From Annona cherimola (Eukaryota; Streptophyta; Magnoliopsida; Magnoliales; Annonaceae): a DNA stretch of 64,000 nt. Location: assembly GCA_030490835.1 (NCBI GenBank), contig CM059971.1, positions 620,001-684,000 of the forward strand, written 5' to 3'. Position 1 is the stretch's first letter. The number at the start of each line of letters is the position of its first letter. Below the pieces are notes generated by a model. It did not search any database. It saw only the letters and a program-made list of their open reading frames with translations, and was not told the DNA's origin. The position numbers and the translations under genes are program-made. Below are positions 10,063 to 23,428 of the stretch, in pieces.

Positions 10063-10090
10063 TAAAAATTTCCAAAGCTTCCGGGCACGT

Positions 10091-10345
10091 TTGTTTCGCA
10101 CTAAAAAGCTTTTAAACTAAAATTTTCTTTTCGCTCAACGTTACTGCTTTATTGTTCTAATAATTCTTTTATATCTTGTTATGTAATTATCTTTAATCAT
10201 TTTTATACAACTAACTATCTATTCTAATTTTATTCTCTTTAGCCATCATCATATCCTTGTTATATTATATCATTTTTCCAAATTCAAAAATCATTATATT
10301 AAAAAATTTTCATTCAAAAGTGTTTAGCACTCCCCAAACCCACAT
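10091..10345 (-). mobile_element. Tourist-like MITE (reverse)
   Basis: Same AT-rich family as the other Tourist-like copies, reversed, from GGGCACGTTTG to about CCCAAACCCAC. The paralogous copy is at 16903-17150. A target duplication was not resolved. Confidence 0.5.
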
Positions 10346-10619
10346 TAAAATTATAGTAATAGGTTATTTATATAAGTAATTATATAAATGATTGAAAAGT
10401 ATAATAATTGTATAGAAAAATACAAAAAATAAATTAAAAAATACGATAATTGTAAAGATTAAAAAATTTTAGTTCAAAAATTTTAACGAACTTACCCAAA
10501 ACAACGGGGATAATAATAGGACTGAGGTTAGTGGTAAGCTATTTAACATGAGTGTGAATGAGTGAGTTTGCCCTTCCGATTGGGTGTATAAGAAATGATT
10601 AAAAATAGGATAATTATAA

Positions 10620-12110
10620 AGTGTGAAAAATTTTAACTTAATATTTTTTAGACATTGTCAAACACATATTTATCCTCTTTATTTTTTTATCATTATCTCT
10701 ATCATATCTTATCATTTTCTTTCAATCCAAAAATTTTACATCAAAAATTTTTGTTCTAAAAATGTATCACTTCCCATACACCCCTTTGGAAGGAAGTTGA
10801 TGGACATAATTTATGAATATATACATCAAAAAGGTGCTTGCACTACTACGCAGCTGAATTTTTTTTTATATAGGATTACATGTCATTTACATATTACAAG
10901 AACGTCGTTAATTTATAGGAAAACAATAACTTGCCACCGCCAGTAGCCGCGATACAGCTAATTTCTGTCCGAGTTTCTTGCCAACTTAGCCACGTGTACG
11001 GCTACTGTTCAGCTGAATAAAACTTGGTACATTTTTACACTCATCTCCACACATATTAAGGGTGTATTTGGTAATGAATAAAACGAATAAATTTAAAATA
11101 AATAGGTTAGTTGTATTGGTATTTGTGTAGAAATGATTGAAAAGTAGAGTTGTTGTATAGAAAGATGTGTAAAAAATAATTAAAAAAAGAGTAGTTATGG
11201 AGAGTGAAAAGTTTTAGATTGAAAAGTTTTAACTTGACAACTTTTGTAAATTGTCATACACATCCTAAGTTCTGAGACATTCTTACAAATTTGGAGACAC
11301 ACAGCTCCTTTTTAAGACATCCGGAAATATAGCTACACCGAAGAATAAAAAAATTATAACTTCCAACAAACAAACACGAGACGTAACTCCTGCTAACCAG
11401 CGCCCGCTTTATCCCGCCGAAATCCCGTATACGGGAGTCGAACAAGCACCGCACATCAGCGCCCGCTTTATCGGGCCTGCGGTGACGCTTGGTTGGTGTA
11501 CTTTTCGTTTTTAAGAGGAGCACTCACTGCGTCAGTGGTGGCTGAAGCGATCTGTCCGAGTAATAAACCAGGAAAATTTAATGGTCGCAACAACTTTGCC
11601 CAGCACAGCGTAATGAGATGTCTGGTGGGGTGGAAAATTCTGATGTCGTTTGAAAGTGTGCAAAATAGGAAATGATTTTTTGTACAGAAAATGATAAGGA
11701 TAAAATTTAAATAAATAAAGTTGATAGACGTAGTTAGTAAGAAAAATAATTGAAATATAAAAGTAAAAGTTAAAAAATATATAATTATTGATAAAGAAAT
11801 TATTGAGCTTGGGAAATCAAATCCTATATTCTTCCACTGCAAACCCAACACAGGTCAAATACAAATAGGCTAATGCATCAACCGAACAAATTTTGTTAAA
11901 TGGCAACCAATGTCTCCGAAAAAGAGTAGCAGAAATATGCATTGTTCCAGAGATAAGTGTAAAAAAATGTATCCTTCACGTAGTCATCTTGGATTCGCTG
12001 TCCTTTTTTTTTTTTATGTGAACGAAGAATATCATTTCAGTTCCCAAATCGGAAGGACGAACTTACTGATTCACACACTTATGTTAAATAGCTTGCCGCC
12101 AGCCTTTTTC
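10620..12110 (+). repeat. Left arm of a large imperfect inverted repeat
   Basis: Its reverse complement matches 19450-18520 and then 17515-17380. Shared blocks include the CCCTTTGGAAGGAAG block, the GTTCAGCTGAA block, the segment around CAACCGAACAAATTTTGTT, and the block around TCTTGGATTCGCTG with its poly-T tract. The right arm carries about 1 kb of extra sequence (17516-18519) and the left arm carries the MITE at 11060-11265. No coding sequence is recognisable. Confidence 0.7.
11060..11265 (+). mobile_element. Tourist-like MITE with TAA target duplication
   Basis: 206 bp, starting GGGTGTATTTGG and ending CATACACATCC, flanked by TAA at 11057-11059 and 11266-11268. Short GGG...CCC termini and a TAA triplet fit PIF/Harbinger (Tourist) MITEs. 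Internally deleted relative to the 267-281 bp copies at 23429 and 43257. Confidence 0.85.
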
Positions 12111-12646
12111 CTATATATTTTTTTTATTATTACAAGGCACAACAGTTTTTTAAACTTTATTCTTTTAGTATGAGTATATTTTTTAGAGTCTCTGTAAAAC
12201 ATAGAAACACATAAAATTTTTTGACTGAAGTGGAGGAAAACTTTCTCTAGTCCCTTTAAGAAATGATAAGCTTGTCTTGAGAAAAAAAAAAAAAAAAAAA
12301 ACGAGTTCGCTGGTGTCTTTCTTCCCATTATTAAAATTATTTTAGACAAGGTATCTAATTGATATAAATTTTTGGTATTGGCCAGTTGAATATTTTATTT
12401 AGAAGAATTTTTTAATATTAAAAAAAGAAACAATGCTGTAAATATATTATGTAGCCAAGGGATGCATAAACTTTTTAGCATCATTGGAGGAACATGCCAG
12501 CAGAGCCGGACAGGGAGCAGGATGTGAGAGCCTGAGCATGCCCCGCTCGAAGAGTATTCGGATCACCGTTCAACTGAATTATTACACTGTGCTGGGCAAA
12601 GTTGTTCAGACCATTAAGTTTTCCTGGTGTGTTACTGGGCCAGATC

Positions 12647-13690
12647 GCTTCAGCCACCACTGACTCTGCGTGAGTGCTCCTGTTAAAAGCAAAGGGTACG
12701 GTCTGAAAGTTGGCATGACACGTTTTGGACAATCCCTCACAAATAATTCAGCTGAACAGTGGCCGTGCACGTGGCCACAGTTGGCATGACACTCTCGGAC
12801 AGAAATTAGTTCTATCGGTGCTACGGGGCGGTAGCTAGTTATCTTCTTTGTGGATACCATCCCTCCTCTTCCCCGTCCAGTGAAATTCTCTTGAACGAAG
12901 AGAGATGAGACAGTGATGGTCATTTCTTTTGTCAAAAAAATTTGCATAAATAATTTTATTCTCTTTTACTTTTATTTTGTATGTGAGATAACATCTTATA
13001 TACGTCATAGTATACGTTCCAATCATTTAAAAATTCAAAAAAAATACTTAAAATCATTTAAAAATAATAAAAATTTGTTTATATGTTAAATATATCTAGC
13101 TTTACATGTTTATGAAAAAATTGAAAAAATAAAAATATTTTTTTTGGCCCGGCTAACTAAGGCCCTAACAAAATTAGGCCTCATATTAAAATATTAGAAA
13201 TAAAAATGTTTTGTTGCTAAAATAATATATGTAACATGACTTCATTGATAATAGCGAGAATACTTGATTGTTGCTAAAAATTCTTATAATAAATGAAATT
13301 TTATTAAAATCAATTTTTTTGTCAAATACCTTCTTTTAAATAAATAAACATGAAATAACCTTATCCTAATAATATCAACCAATCCACGATCAATTAAATA
13401 ATCTTCGTTCATAAAATTATTTGAGAAGTTAACCAAAGTATTTAGTCTTTTTTTAACAGACTATAAAAAAAGTACATTAGTCTTTTACAATCCTTTGAAG
13501 CTAAAAAACTACTAGTATCGTTCAAAAGTCAGCAAAATCAAAAATAATTTAGAAAATTTTTCTTCAAAATATCACCGGAGAAAAAGAAGTTTTGATAAAT
13601 CCAGCTTATTTAACCAGCATCATATTCAGCCCGCATGAAAAATAAAAGTCTTTAAAAATAAATCTAACATCCAAATAATTTGTAATTCAT
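12647..13690 (+). repeat. 1-kb direct repeat, copy 1
   Basis: Nearly identical to 14197-15210 with an offset of about 1.53 kb. It begins with CTTCAGCCACCACTGACTCT, passes through a block with CAGCTGAACAGTGGCC and the TTCTCTTGAACGAAGAGAGA segment, then enters the CACTA-like derivative at about 13.0 kb. Copy 2 stops near 15210 while copy 1 continues to about 14140. The block around the CAGCTGAACAGTGG phrase also recurs at 18.9-19.2 kb and, reversed, at 10.87-11.04 kb. Confidence 0.85.
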
Positions 13691-14140
13691 TATATAAATT
13701 GTTTAAAATAGTCAATGAAAAATAAAATACACCTTGAAATTAATATAAGATTTTGACTAACTTGAAGAATGTTGAGACATTGAAGAAAAAAGGATGCTAT
13801 TTTCTCTTGAAACATAGCTCAAATTCTTTCTGCCAATTCATCTAAATTCGGTCCTCTTATTCTAGCATTGATGCCTATAATATCTTTATTTCTTATTGTA
13901 TTTGATATAATTTTATTTGTTCTTCTCCTACTTTTGAGGTGGATATTTTTAAAGTTTTTTTACCCACGCCCTTACTATAATAATACTTTAAATGAGTGCC
14001 TAAAATCTACAAAGAAATTTCATTGTTTATTTTTTTGGGCTACTTCTTGCGATCGTTCAACGACCCTGCTTGATTAACATAAATTGATACGAGGTAATAA
14101 TTTTAATACTTAAATGTTACACTTTATAAGAAAGAGAATA
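13030..14140 (-). mobile_element. CACTA-like derivative, truncated copy
   Basis: Contains the CCCGGCTAACTAAGGCC phrase and GCTAAAATAATATATG. Its 3' half (about 13740-14000) is homologous to a decayed Transposase_24-like coiled-coil coding segment read on the minus strand. Other copies are at 14.5-15.2, 15.3-16.8, 20.0-22.3 and 35.9-38.2 kb. Confidence 0.55.
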
Positions 14141-14196
14141 GCATAATATTCTTGGTTCACATAAAAAAAAAAAAAAAAAAACAATGGACAGCGAAT

Positions 14197-15210
14197 CTTC
14201 AGCCACCACTGACTCTACATGAGTGCTCCTCCGTCGGAAAGTTGGCGTGACACGTTTTGGACAATCCCACGCAAATAATTCAGCTGAACAGTGGCCGTGC
14301 ACGTGGCGACAGTTTGCATGACACTCTCGGACGGAAATTACTTCTACCGCTGCGACGGCCGGCAGCTAGTTATCTTCTTCGTGTATAGCTTCCCTCCTCT
14401 TCCCCGTCCAGTAAAATTCTCTGGAACAAAGAGAGATGGGACAGTGATGGTCATTTCTTTTATCAAAAAAATCTGCATAAATAATTTTATTATCTTTTAC
14501 TCTTATTTTGTATGTGAGATAACATCTTATATACGTCATAGTATACGTTCCAATCATTTAAAAGTTCAAAAAAATACTTAAAATCATCTAAAAATAATAA
14601 AACTTTGTTTATATGTTAAATATATCTAGCTTTACATGTTTATGAAAAAATTGAAAAAATAAAAATATTTTTTTTTGGCCCGGCTAACTAAGGCCCTAAC
14701 AAAATTAGGCCTCATATTAAAATATTAGAAATAAAAATGTTTTGTTGCTAAAATAATATATGTAACATGACTTTATTGATAATAGCGAGAATACTCGATT
14801 GTTGCTAAAAATTCTTATAATAAATGAAATTTTATTAAAATCAAATTTTTTGTCAAATACCTTCTTTTAAATAAATAAACATGAAATAACCTTATCCTAA
14901 TAATATCAACCAATCCATGATCAATTAAATAATCTTCGTTCATAAAATTATTTGAGAAGTTAACCAAAGTATTTAGTCTTTTTTTAACAGACTATAAAAA
15001 AAGTACATTAGTCTTTTACAATCCTTTGAAGCTAAAAAACTACAAGTATCGTTCAAAAGTCAGCAAAATCAAAAATAATTTAGAAAATTTTTCTTCAAAA
15101 TATCACCGGAGAAAAAGAAGTTTTGATAAATCCAGCTTATTTAACCAGCATCATATTCAGCCTGCATGAAAAATAAAAGTCTTTAAAAATAAATCTAACA
15201 TCCAAATAAT
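14197..15210 (+). repeat. 1-kb direct repeat, copy 2
   Basis: Second copy of the unit at 12647-13690. It ends abruptly at about 15210, where MITE-like sequence (15211-15305) begins. Confidence 0.85.
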
Positions 15211-15304
15211 TATATAAAGTGGCATTGGATTGTTTTTATACAATTATCCACAAAACTAATTTACCTATTTTAACTTTATCTTCTTTACTTTTCATTATTA
15301 TCTT

Positions 15305-16798
15305 TACACTGTTGACGCATCCATTCGCTCTATTTTATATTTACAACATTTTTTATTTTTAATTATAAATTCTTTTAAATAAAATATTGAACTGGATAAT
15401 ATTAAATTATTAAAAATATGTTAATTATTAAAAATATTTAGAAATAATTTATATTAATTATATATGTTACCGAAAATAATTTTAGTAATGGGAAAATGAA
15501 TATAAGAGAAATGACATTTAGCAATAACATATTTTGTTGCTATTTATCAAAAAATTGCTAAAAGCTTTTAGTGACAAGAAAATTTGTTGCATGCATGTTG
15601 CATGTATCTTTGTTGCAAAAAGTATTAGCAACATTTTCATTTTATTGTTGCGAAAAATACTTTTGCAAAATTATAAACATATTGCTAAAAATATTTTTTA
15701 CAACATTAAAATCTTGTTGCCATATATTAAAAGAGGCCTGATTTTGTTAGGCAGGGCTAACTAGTTAGCCCGGCCAAAAAAAAATATTTTTTTTATATTT
15801 TCATTTCTTTCATGAATAGGTTCAAAAATTTGTGAAAATATTACTATGTTTAAAATTATCCAAGAATGATAAACCTTTGTTTATATGTTAAATATACCTA
15901 GCTTTACATGTTCATGCAAAAACTGAAAAAATAAAAATATATGTTTTTTTGGCCCAACTAAGTAAGGCTTTAGTTAGCCAGGCCTAGCAAAATCAGAGCT
16001 CATATTAAAATATTAGCAATAAAAATATTTTTTTGCTAAAATAATATATGTAACTTGACTTAATTGATAATAGCGATAATACTCGATTGTTGCTAAAAAT
16101 TCTTATAATAAATAAAAAAATTTCAAAATCAAATTTTTTTTGTCAAATACCTTCTTTTAAATAAATATCAAATAACCTTATCCTAATAATATCAACAAAT
16201 CCATGGTCAATTAAATAATCTTCGTTCATAAAATTATTTGAGAAGTTAACTAAAGTATATTAGTCTTTTTTAATAGACTATATAAAAAAAGTACATTAGT
16301 CTTTTACAAAGCTAAAAAACTACAAGCGTCTTTCAAAAAGTCAGCTAAATCACAAATAATTTAGACAATTTTTACATGACCGAAGAAAAAGAAGTTTTGA
16401 TAAGTCCAGCTTATTTAACCAGATCATATTTAGCCTGCATAAAAAATAAAAGTCTTTAAAAATAAATATAACATCCAAATAATTTGTAATTCATAATATA
16501 AATTTGTTAAAATAATCAATGAAAAATAAAATACGTCTTGAAATTAATGTACGATTTTGACTAACTTGAAGAATGTTGAGATATTGAAGAAAAAACTATG
16601 TTATTTTCTCTTGAAACATAGTTCGAATTTTTTTGCCATTTTATCTCGAGTTCGTTCCTCTTGTTCTGTCATTGATGCCTATAATGTCTTTATTTCTTGT
16701 TGCATTTGATATAATTTTGTTTGTTTTTCTTCTACTTTTGAGGTGGATACTTTTAAAGTTTGTTTACCCTCGCCCTTACTATAATAAGCAACTCACTC
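15305..16798 (-). mobile_element. CACTA-like derivative with Transposase_24-like relic
   Basis: Begins TTA-CACTGTTGACGCATCC, the same left boundary as the copies at about 20012 and 35860. Subterminal TTGTTGC/GCAACA motifs occur at 15530-15720. On the minus strand at about 16790-16520, fragments read EEKQTKLYQMQQEIKTL, then a stop, then ASMTEQEERTRDKMAKKFE. This is a coiled-coil pattern typical of the Ptta/En/Spm (Transposase_24) C-terminus. It joins the direct duplicate at about 16798. Confidence 0.55.
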
Positions 16799-16801
16799 CA
16801 A

Positions 16802-17440
16802 GCTAAAGTTTTACATTTTTTTTTTTGGATGGGTGCTAAAGTTTTACATTGGGAGTGTGTTGGTTTCATAAAAAAAATTTCCAAAGCTTCCGGGCACATT
16901 TCTTTCGCACTAGAAAGCTTTTAGACTAAAATTTCTTTTTCCCTCAACGTAACTGCTTTATTTTTCTAATCATTCTTTTATATCTTCTTATATAATTATT
17001 TTATCTTTCAATTATTTTTATACAAATAACTATCTATTCTAATTCTATTCTCTTAACCATCATCATTATTCTTATTATATCATATCATTTTTTCTAAATT
17101 CAAAATTTTTTGATTAAAAAGTTTTCATTATTCTACAAACACGTATTAAAAAATTTCTAAAATAGAAAAAAATGATGTAATATAATAAAAATAATAATAA
17201 GGTGTAAAGATAATAAAATTACAATAATAGGTTATTTATATGAATAATTACATACAAATGATTAAAAAGTACAGTAATTATGTAGAAACATACGAAAAAA
17301 TAAATAAATATATGATAATTGTAGAAATTAAAAAACTTTAGCAAACTCACCCGAAACGACGATAACAATAGGATAGAGGCTGGCGGCAAGCTATTTAACA
17401 TAAGTGCGAATGAGTGAGTTCGCCCTTCCAATTGGAAACT
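16802..17440 (+). repeat. Direct duplicate of 9003-10577 without the MULE (empty site)
   Basis: Matches the flanks of the MULE-like element. At 16861-16890 the sequence passes from TTGGTTTCAT through AAAAAATTT to CCAAAGCTTCCGGG without interruption, which is the empty target site. It contains the MITE copy 16903-17150. Confidence 0.8.
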
Positions 17441-19450
17441 GAAGTGATATTCTTGGTTCACATGAAAAAAAAAAAAAAACAATGTCCAGCCAATCCAAGA
17501 TGTACATGAAGGGTACGTTATTTTACACTTAAGACTTTTGTCTTTTTTTTAAACCCACTTAGTTCGGTCAAAATCATAAATATATCCACATGATTTCAAA
17601 AATGACAAATAACCTCACGCCGATATGACGTTATTACTTAATTGTTGTGACATGAGAGTTATTTGTAATTATAGTTAAATTATATAAATTTTATTTGTAA
17701 AAATTAAATACATTACTTAATTAAATATATCATTTTTAAGGGAAAAGTCCACAAGACTAATGAAGGCTCCATGATATGTACTAGTAATAAATGAGAAGAA
17801 TTGAACGGTAAGGGCAAAACTATTCTCCAATAGTGCTAAGATATATTTGTCTATTATCAAATTCTCCATTCCTATCTTTGTTTTAGGTATTTCTTCGTGT
17901 CTTCTTATATAATTATTTCAATTTTCAATTATTTCTACCTAGTCATCCATACAATTAACTTATTTATTTTAACTTTGCTATTTTTACTTTTCATCATTAC
18001 ATCGTCATATTAGATCATTTTTTACTAATTTTAAAATTTGTATATAAAAAATTTGCATAAATATGTAAGTTTTATAAATCGAGCTCATTGATCTTTTTGA
18101 AGCCAAAAGACCCATTTTCTATTCCGTAGGAACGATCAACAACAAGATAAAAGCCTTTATTGCTCTTGCGTCATCTCCATCTTTTGTCAGGTCATGGGGC
18201 TGGGAAACATCATTGTGGCTTGTTTGGCATATTTTCTTTCTTGTAGTTCATGGTAAACCCAAGAATGGTGGGGCAACCCACAGTCTTCTTCTACTAAAAG
18301 AAAGTATGCATAGATAATCTTTTGAAACTGAAATATAAGGATTATACTATCTCTCCTCCCTCCGTCCAATAAAATTCTCTTGAACAAAGAGAGATGGGAT
18401 AGTAATGATCATTTCTTTTATCAAAAAAAATTTGCACAACCAATTTTATTATCTTTTACTCTTTTTTGTATTTGACATAACATCTTATATAGTTATAGCA
18501 TACGTTCCAGACATTTTTTTCCTTATCTCTGCAACAATGCATATTTCTGAAACACTATTTCTGGGACATTGGTTGCCATTCAACAAATTTTGTAGGCAGA
18601 TACAGTAGCCTATTTGTATTTGACCTGTGTTGGGTTACAATTGCTAACATGTATGAGTGGGAGGGGTGGGAGAACGTAGGATTTGGTTTTCCAAGCTTAA
18701 TAATTTCCCCTCAATAATTATATAAATATATATTTTACTTTTATCTCTATATTTTAATTATTTTTCCTACCAACTACTCCTATCGACTTTATTTATTCAA
18801 ATTTCATCCTTATTATTTCCTACATAATAGTTCATTTTCCATTTTGTACCCTTTCCAATGATATCACAATTTTTTACCCTACCAGACATCTCCTTACGCT
18901 ATGGTGGGCAAAGTTCTTCCGACCATTAAATTTTCCTGGTTTGTTACTCGGACAGATCGCTTCGGCTACGACCGGCTCTCCGTGCGTGACTGCTCCTTTT
19001 AAAAACAAAGGGTACGGTCGGAAAGTTGGCATGACGCGTTTTGGACAATCCCTCACAGATAATTCAGCTGAACAGTGGTCGTGAACGTGGCCACAGTTGC
19101 CACCACACACTCGGACAGAAATTAGTTGTATCGCTGCTACGGGCGGTGGCTAGTTATTTATTTGTGATAAATGAGAATTTATTGCTTTTCTATAAATTAA
19201 CGACGTCCTTGTAATATGAAAATGACATGTAATCCTATAAGAAAAAATTCAGCTCCGTAGTAATGCAGCCACGTTTTTTGACATATATATTCACAAATTA
19301 TCTCTAACAACTTCCTTCCAAAGGGTGTGTTGAAAAGTGATCAATTTTTAGATAAAAAGTTTTAGGTGTAAAATTTTTAGAATTGAAGAAAAATGATAGG
19401 ATATGATAGAAGTAATGATAAAAAATAAAGATAATAAGTGTATGTTTGGC
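17380..19450 (-). repeat. Right arm of large inverted repeat, split by about 1 kb
   Basis: 17380-17515 and 18520-19450 are reverse-complement homologous to 12110-10620. The intervening 17516-18519 is absent from the left arm. It has no recognisable gene and includes MITE-like sequence at about 17880-18060. Confidence 0.65.
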
Positions 19451-19870
19451 AATGTATAAAAAATATTAAGTTAAAATTTTTCACACTCGATAGTTATCCT
19501 ATTTTTAATCGTTTCTTCATATTTTCCTATATAATTACCATATTTTTTAATTATTTCTATACAACTACCTACATAATTAATTTATCTATTTTAACTCTAT
19601 CTTTTTTACTCTTTATTATTGCCTCTATCATATCATATCATTTCACAACTTTTAATTTAAACTTTTCATTAAAAGTTTTATTCGTTTCAAAAAATACTCT
19701 AAAGTTAAAATAGGTGAGTGAGTTGTACAAGTAATTGTGTAAAAATGATTGAAAAATATGATTGTTATATAAAAAAATGTGAAAAAATTGTTAAAAACAG
19801 AGTACTTATGAAGAATAAAAAAGTTTTAAATTAAAAAATTCTAACTTAACATTTTTCATTTATTGCCAAC
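19440..19870. mobile_element. Two abutting Tourist-like MITE fragments
   Basis: A reverse-oriented family member (about 19440-19690) beside a forward partial one (about 19695-19860). Both are recognised by the family's internal phrases (TATTTTAACTCTATC / GATTGAAAAATATG and AAAAGTTTTA). Termini were not resolved. Confidence 0.45.
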
Positions 19871-20011
19871 TCATCTGTGCTCATCTATGCTCCTGGTGTA
19901 ATGCACATTAAACACCCTTTTGTAAGGGAGACATAACAGCGCTATTATTTTTCAGTGAAACCCTGCTCTCTCTCCGACGCTGCTGGCATGTCTCATCCTA
20001 CTCCGATCATG

Positions 20012-22325
20012 TTACACTGTTGACGCATCCATTCGCTGTATTTTATATTTACAACATTGTTTTTATTTTTAATATTAAAATTCTTTTAAATAAAATATTG
20101 AACTGGATAATATTAATTTTTTAAAAATATGTTAATTATTAAAAATATTTAGAAATAATTTATATCAATTATAAATCTTACCAAAAATAATTTTAATATT
20201 GCAAAAATGACTATAGGAAAAATGACATTTAACAATAACATATTTTGTTGCTATTCATCAAAAGATGTTGTTAAAATCTTTTAACGACAATAAAATTTGT
20301 TGCATGCATGTTGCGTGTATCTTTGTTGCAAAAGGTATTAGCAACATTATAATTTTGTTGTTGTGAAAAATACTTTCACAAACATATAATTATATTGGTA
20401 GAAGTATTTTTTACAAAATTAAAATCTTGTTGGCATATATTAAAAGAGGTCTTATTTTGTTAGGCCGACCTAACTTGTTTAAAAATTTGAAAAAATACTT
20501 AAAATAATCCAAAAATGATAAAACTTTGTTTATATGTTAAATATACCTAATTTTACATGTTCATGAAAAAAATAAAAAAATAAAAATATATGTTTTTCTG
20601 GCCCGGCTAACTAAGGCGTTAGTTTGTCACGCCCTCATATTAAAAGTAGCAATAAAAATATTTTTCCGCTAAAATAATATATGTAACATGACTTAATTGA
20701 TAATAGTGATAATACTTGATGGTTGCTAAAAATTCTTATAATAAATAAAATTTTGTCAAAATCAATTTTTTTGTCAAATACCTTCTTTTAAAGAAATAAA
20801 CATCAAATAACCTTATCCCAATAGTATTAACCAATCCACGGTCAATTAAATAATGTTCATTAATAAAATTATTTGAGAAGTTAACCAAAATATATTAGTA
20901 TTTTTTAATAGACTATTAAAAAAAAGTACAATAGTCTTTTACAATCCCTTGAAGTTAAAAAAAACTATAAGTATTGTTCAAAAGTCAGCTAAAGCAAAAA
21001 TAATTCAGACAATTTTTCTTCAAAACATGACTAGAGAAAAAGAATTTTTGATAAATCCAACTTATTTTACCAGCATCCATATTTAGCCCCATATTTAGCC
21101 CGCATAAAAAAATAAAAGTCTTTAAAAATAAATATAACAACCAAATTATTTGTCATTCATTATATAAATTCATTAAAAATAATCAATGAAAAATAAAATA
21201 CACCTTGAAATTAATATAAGATTTGACTAACTTGAAGAATGTTGAGACATTGAAGAAAAAAATGTTATTTTGTCTTAAAACTTAGCTCAAATTTTTTCTG
21301 TCATTTCATCTCGAATTTGTTCCTCTAGTTCTATCATTGATGCCTATAATATCTTTATTTTTGTTGCATGTGAACTAATTTTGTTTGTTCTTCTTCTAGT
21401 TTTGAGATGATATTTTTAAAGTTTTTTTACCCGCGCCTTTACTATAATAATACTTTAAATGAGTGCCTAAAATCTATATAAAAATATCTATATAAAGATT
21501 TCATCTTCTGTTTTGTAGCCTCATTCCAGTGATTGTTCAACAATGGTGCCTACTTAACATAAATTGACATGAGGTCAATATATGTAAATAAATAATTTTA
21601 GCAATTAAATGTTACACTATAAAAAAGACAATAACATAATATAAATCTATTCAAATAATACTATCAATTTGTGGATAAGGAATAACAAGTGAAAATCTTT
21701 TATTCTATGATTCTATTCATGCAAAAATTGTGAACTAATAAATCTCTATGAAAAGATTTTGGTGTTGTTTTTAGTTAGGAATGTCATATCTATGTGTCAT
21801 ATTAGCTTTGAGGATAACTAATGAGTGCATTAAACTATAATTTAAATTATAATGATATTAGATAATTATATTCAGTACTTCCATTTCAATAGCTAGCTAT
21901 TAATACAAAGCACAATTCAAAATAAGTATATCTTCATCACATTGAAATGAAATGTTGAATTTTTTCAAATAAAGTTTTGATGTTGGACATACTTCTAACT
22001 ATTATATGTTTTCTTCAATTTTTATTACATTTACTAAGTTGTTAAAACCATAATAAATCTAGACTTTAATAATTTATATCTGGTTCTTTACAGATGTAGA
22101 GTTAGTTATATGATGGTAAATATTACATACTATATATCTCTTAAAACTAGAAATTGCATCGTTGGCTTGAATTTTATTATATTTAATTAAGATTTCATAT
22201 TATGTAAGAATAATGGTAGAAAAAAATTAACATATTAATTTAAAATAGTTATATGATTGCATATACATGTAGCTTCTAATTCAGGATCAACTTACTCGAA
22301 CTTTCCTTTCCTGGTTTTCCCTGTA
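20012..22325 (-). mobile_element. CACTA-like derivative, longest copy
   Basis: Starts CACTGTTGACGCATCC and is colinear with 35863-38207, ending in both at a CCTTTCCTGGTTTTCC-type phrase. GCAACA/TTGTTGC subterminal motifs occur at about 20230-20430. A decayed Transposase_24-like coiled-coil segment on the minus strand (about 21440-21200) includes KLEEEQTKLVHMQQ and ASMIELEEQIRDEMTEK with interrupting stops. The TNP2 relic at 24.1-26.1 kb is upstream on the same strand, so both could belong to one old CACTA element. A matching right terminus was not found. Confidence 0.55.
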
Positions 22326-22329
22326 TGTT

Positions 22330-23425
22330 AAGCAAACCAAATGTCATCTATTGGTGTCTTCACCTCCACTATTTTTATTTTTTTCTATAATTTAATGCAG
22401 AAAGATAAAATGATTTAGAATTTTAATATTGAGAATTAAGAAAGCAATAAAAATTTATAATGAAATAATGTCAAAGAAAAAGATAAACCATTAACTCCTC
22501 AACTTCAACATAGGTTTGCAACTACATGTATGTTTCAATAGGTTATTTTTTTCAAGATTTAAAATTTTTTTGAACTTCTTTCCTGTAATAAATATGAATT
22601 TAAATATAAAAATATAATAAAATTATTTAATTTATACAAATATGATAAAAAATTTCTTTGTACCTTAAATTTGTCATTGTTATAAAATTCTACCAAACAA
22701 ATCCAACATTCAGTATTCATCTCATGTGGAATATTATCAAGACATTCTTCATCAGTTTCAAGATTTTTATAATGCTGTGATAAGCATCAACGCCACTATG
22801 CTTTGTATAAGCACCTCATAGTAGCTACTACAAATTCTTGAAAAAGAACATTATTATCATACTTCAAACCTTTCTTGAAAAATTAAAATAAGATAATTAA
22901 AGATGAATAAAGGTCAATATTAGATTCTATAATAAAAACTTCATTAACAACTTTATATATAATAAAATGGCTATTCACCTGCACTTGAGCTAACATTCTT
23001 TCACCACATTGACTATGTACTTCTATCTAAGTATCCACATCTAAAGATGTAGTACTTCAAACAAAAATTAACAAGTTTTTTAGTATTGTCTCTAGTGGCT
23101 AGAGATGTACTTTCATGAAAGTAACTTTTAAAAGCCTTTTTTAATTTTCAAATCAAGTTTGAAGCATTTAGTCCTCCCACGTCCTTTAATCATATGATTA
23201 GTGGATGGACCTGCTTAAAGAATTACAAAGTTAGTAATCATAGTTAAATTAATAAAAAATAATAATAAATTATAACTTTAACAATAATGTTTAGTTGTAA
23301 ATTTAGCATGCAAAGAAAAATAAAAATTCATATAATCGGACCTGAACATTCACTAGCTAGAGACTCTAACAAGCTCTTATGAACATTCATTCCTTTTTTC
23401 ATAGTGGTACTCTTATGTTTTAGAC
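22330..23425. other. Gene-poor AT-rich interval
   Basis: No convincing coding region, RNA gene or intact terminus was seen. It may be the degraded interior of the CACTA element that also holds the TNP2 relic. Confidence 0.4.
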
Positions 23426-23428
23426 ACA

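Larger units (their letters stand above)
9003..10577 (+). repeat. Direct duplicate of 16802-17440, with a MULE insertion
   Basis: The flanks 9003-9081 and 10072-10577 match 16802-17440 in order, including the phrase around CTAAAGTTTTACATTGGG and the block ending near GAGTGAGTTTGCCCTTCC. The only large difference is the 981-bp MULE-like element with one target copy. Similarity ends near 10577 / 17440. Confidence 0.8.

Noticed and set aside
11395..11480. GTTCGACTCCCG on the minus strand, resembling a tRNA/SINE B box, beside a repeated CGCCCGCTTTATC
   Set aside because: No matching T stem, acceptor stem or A box could be assembled, so not called a tRNA or SINE.
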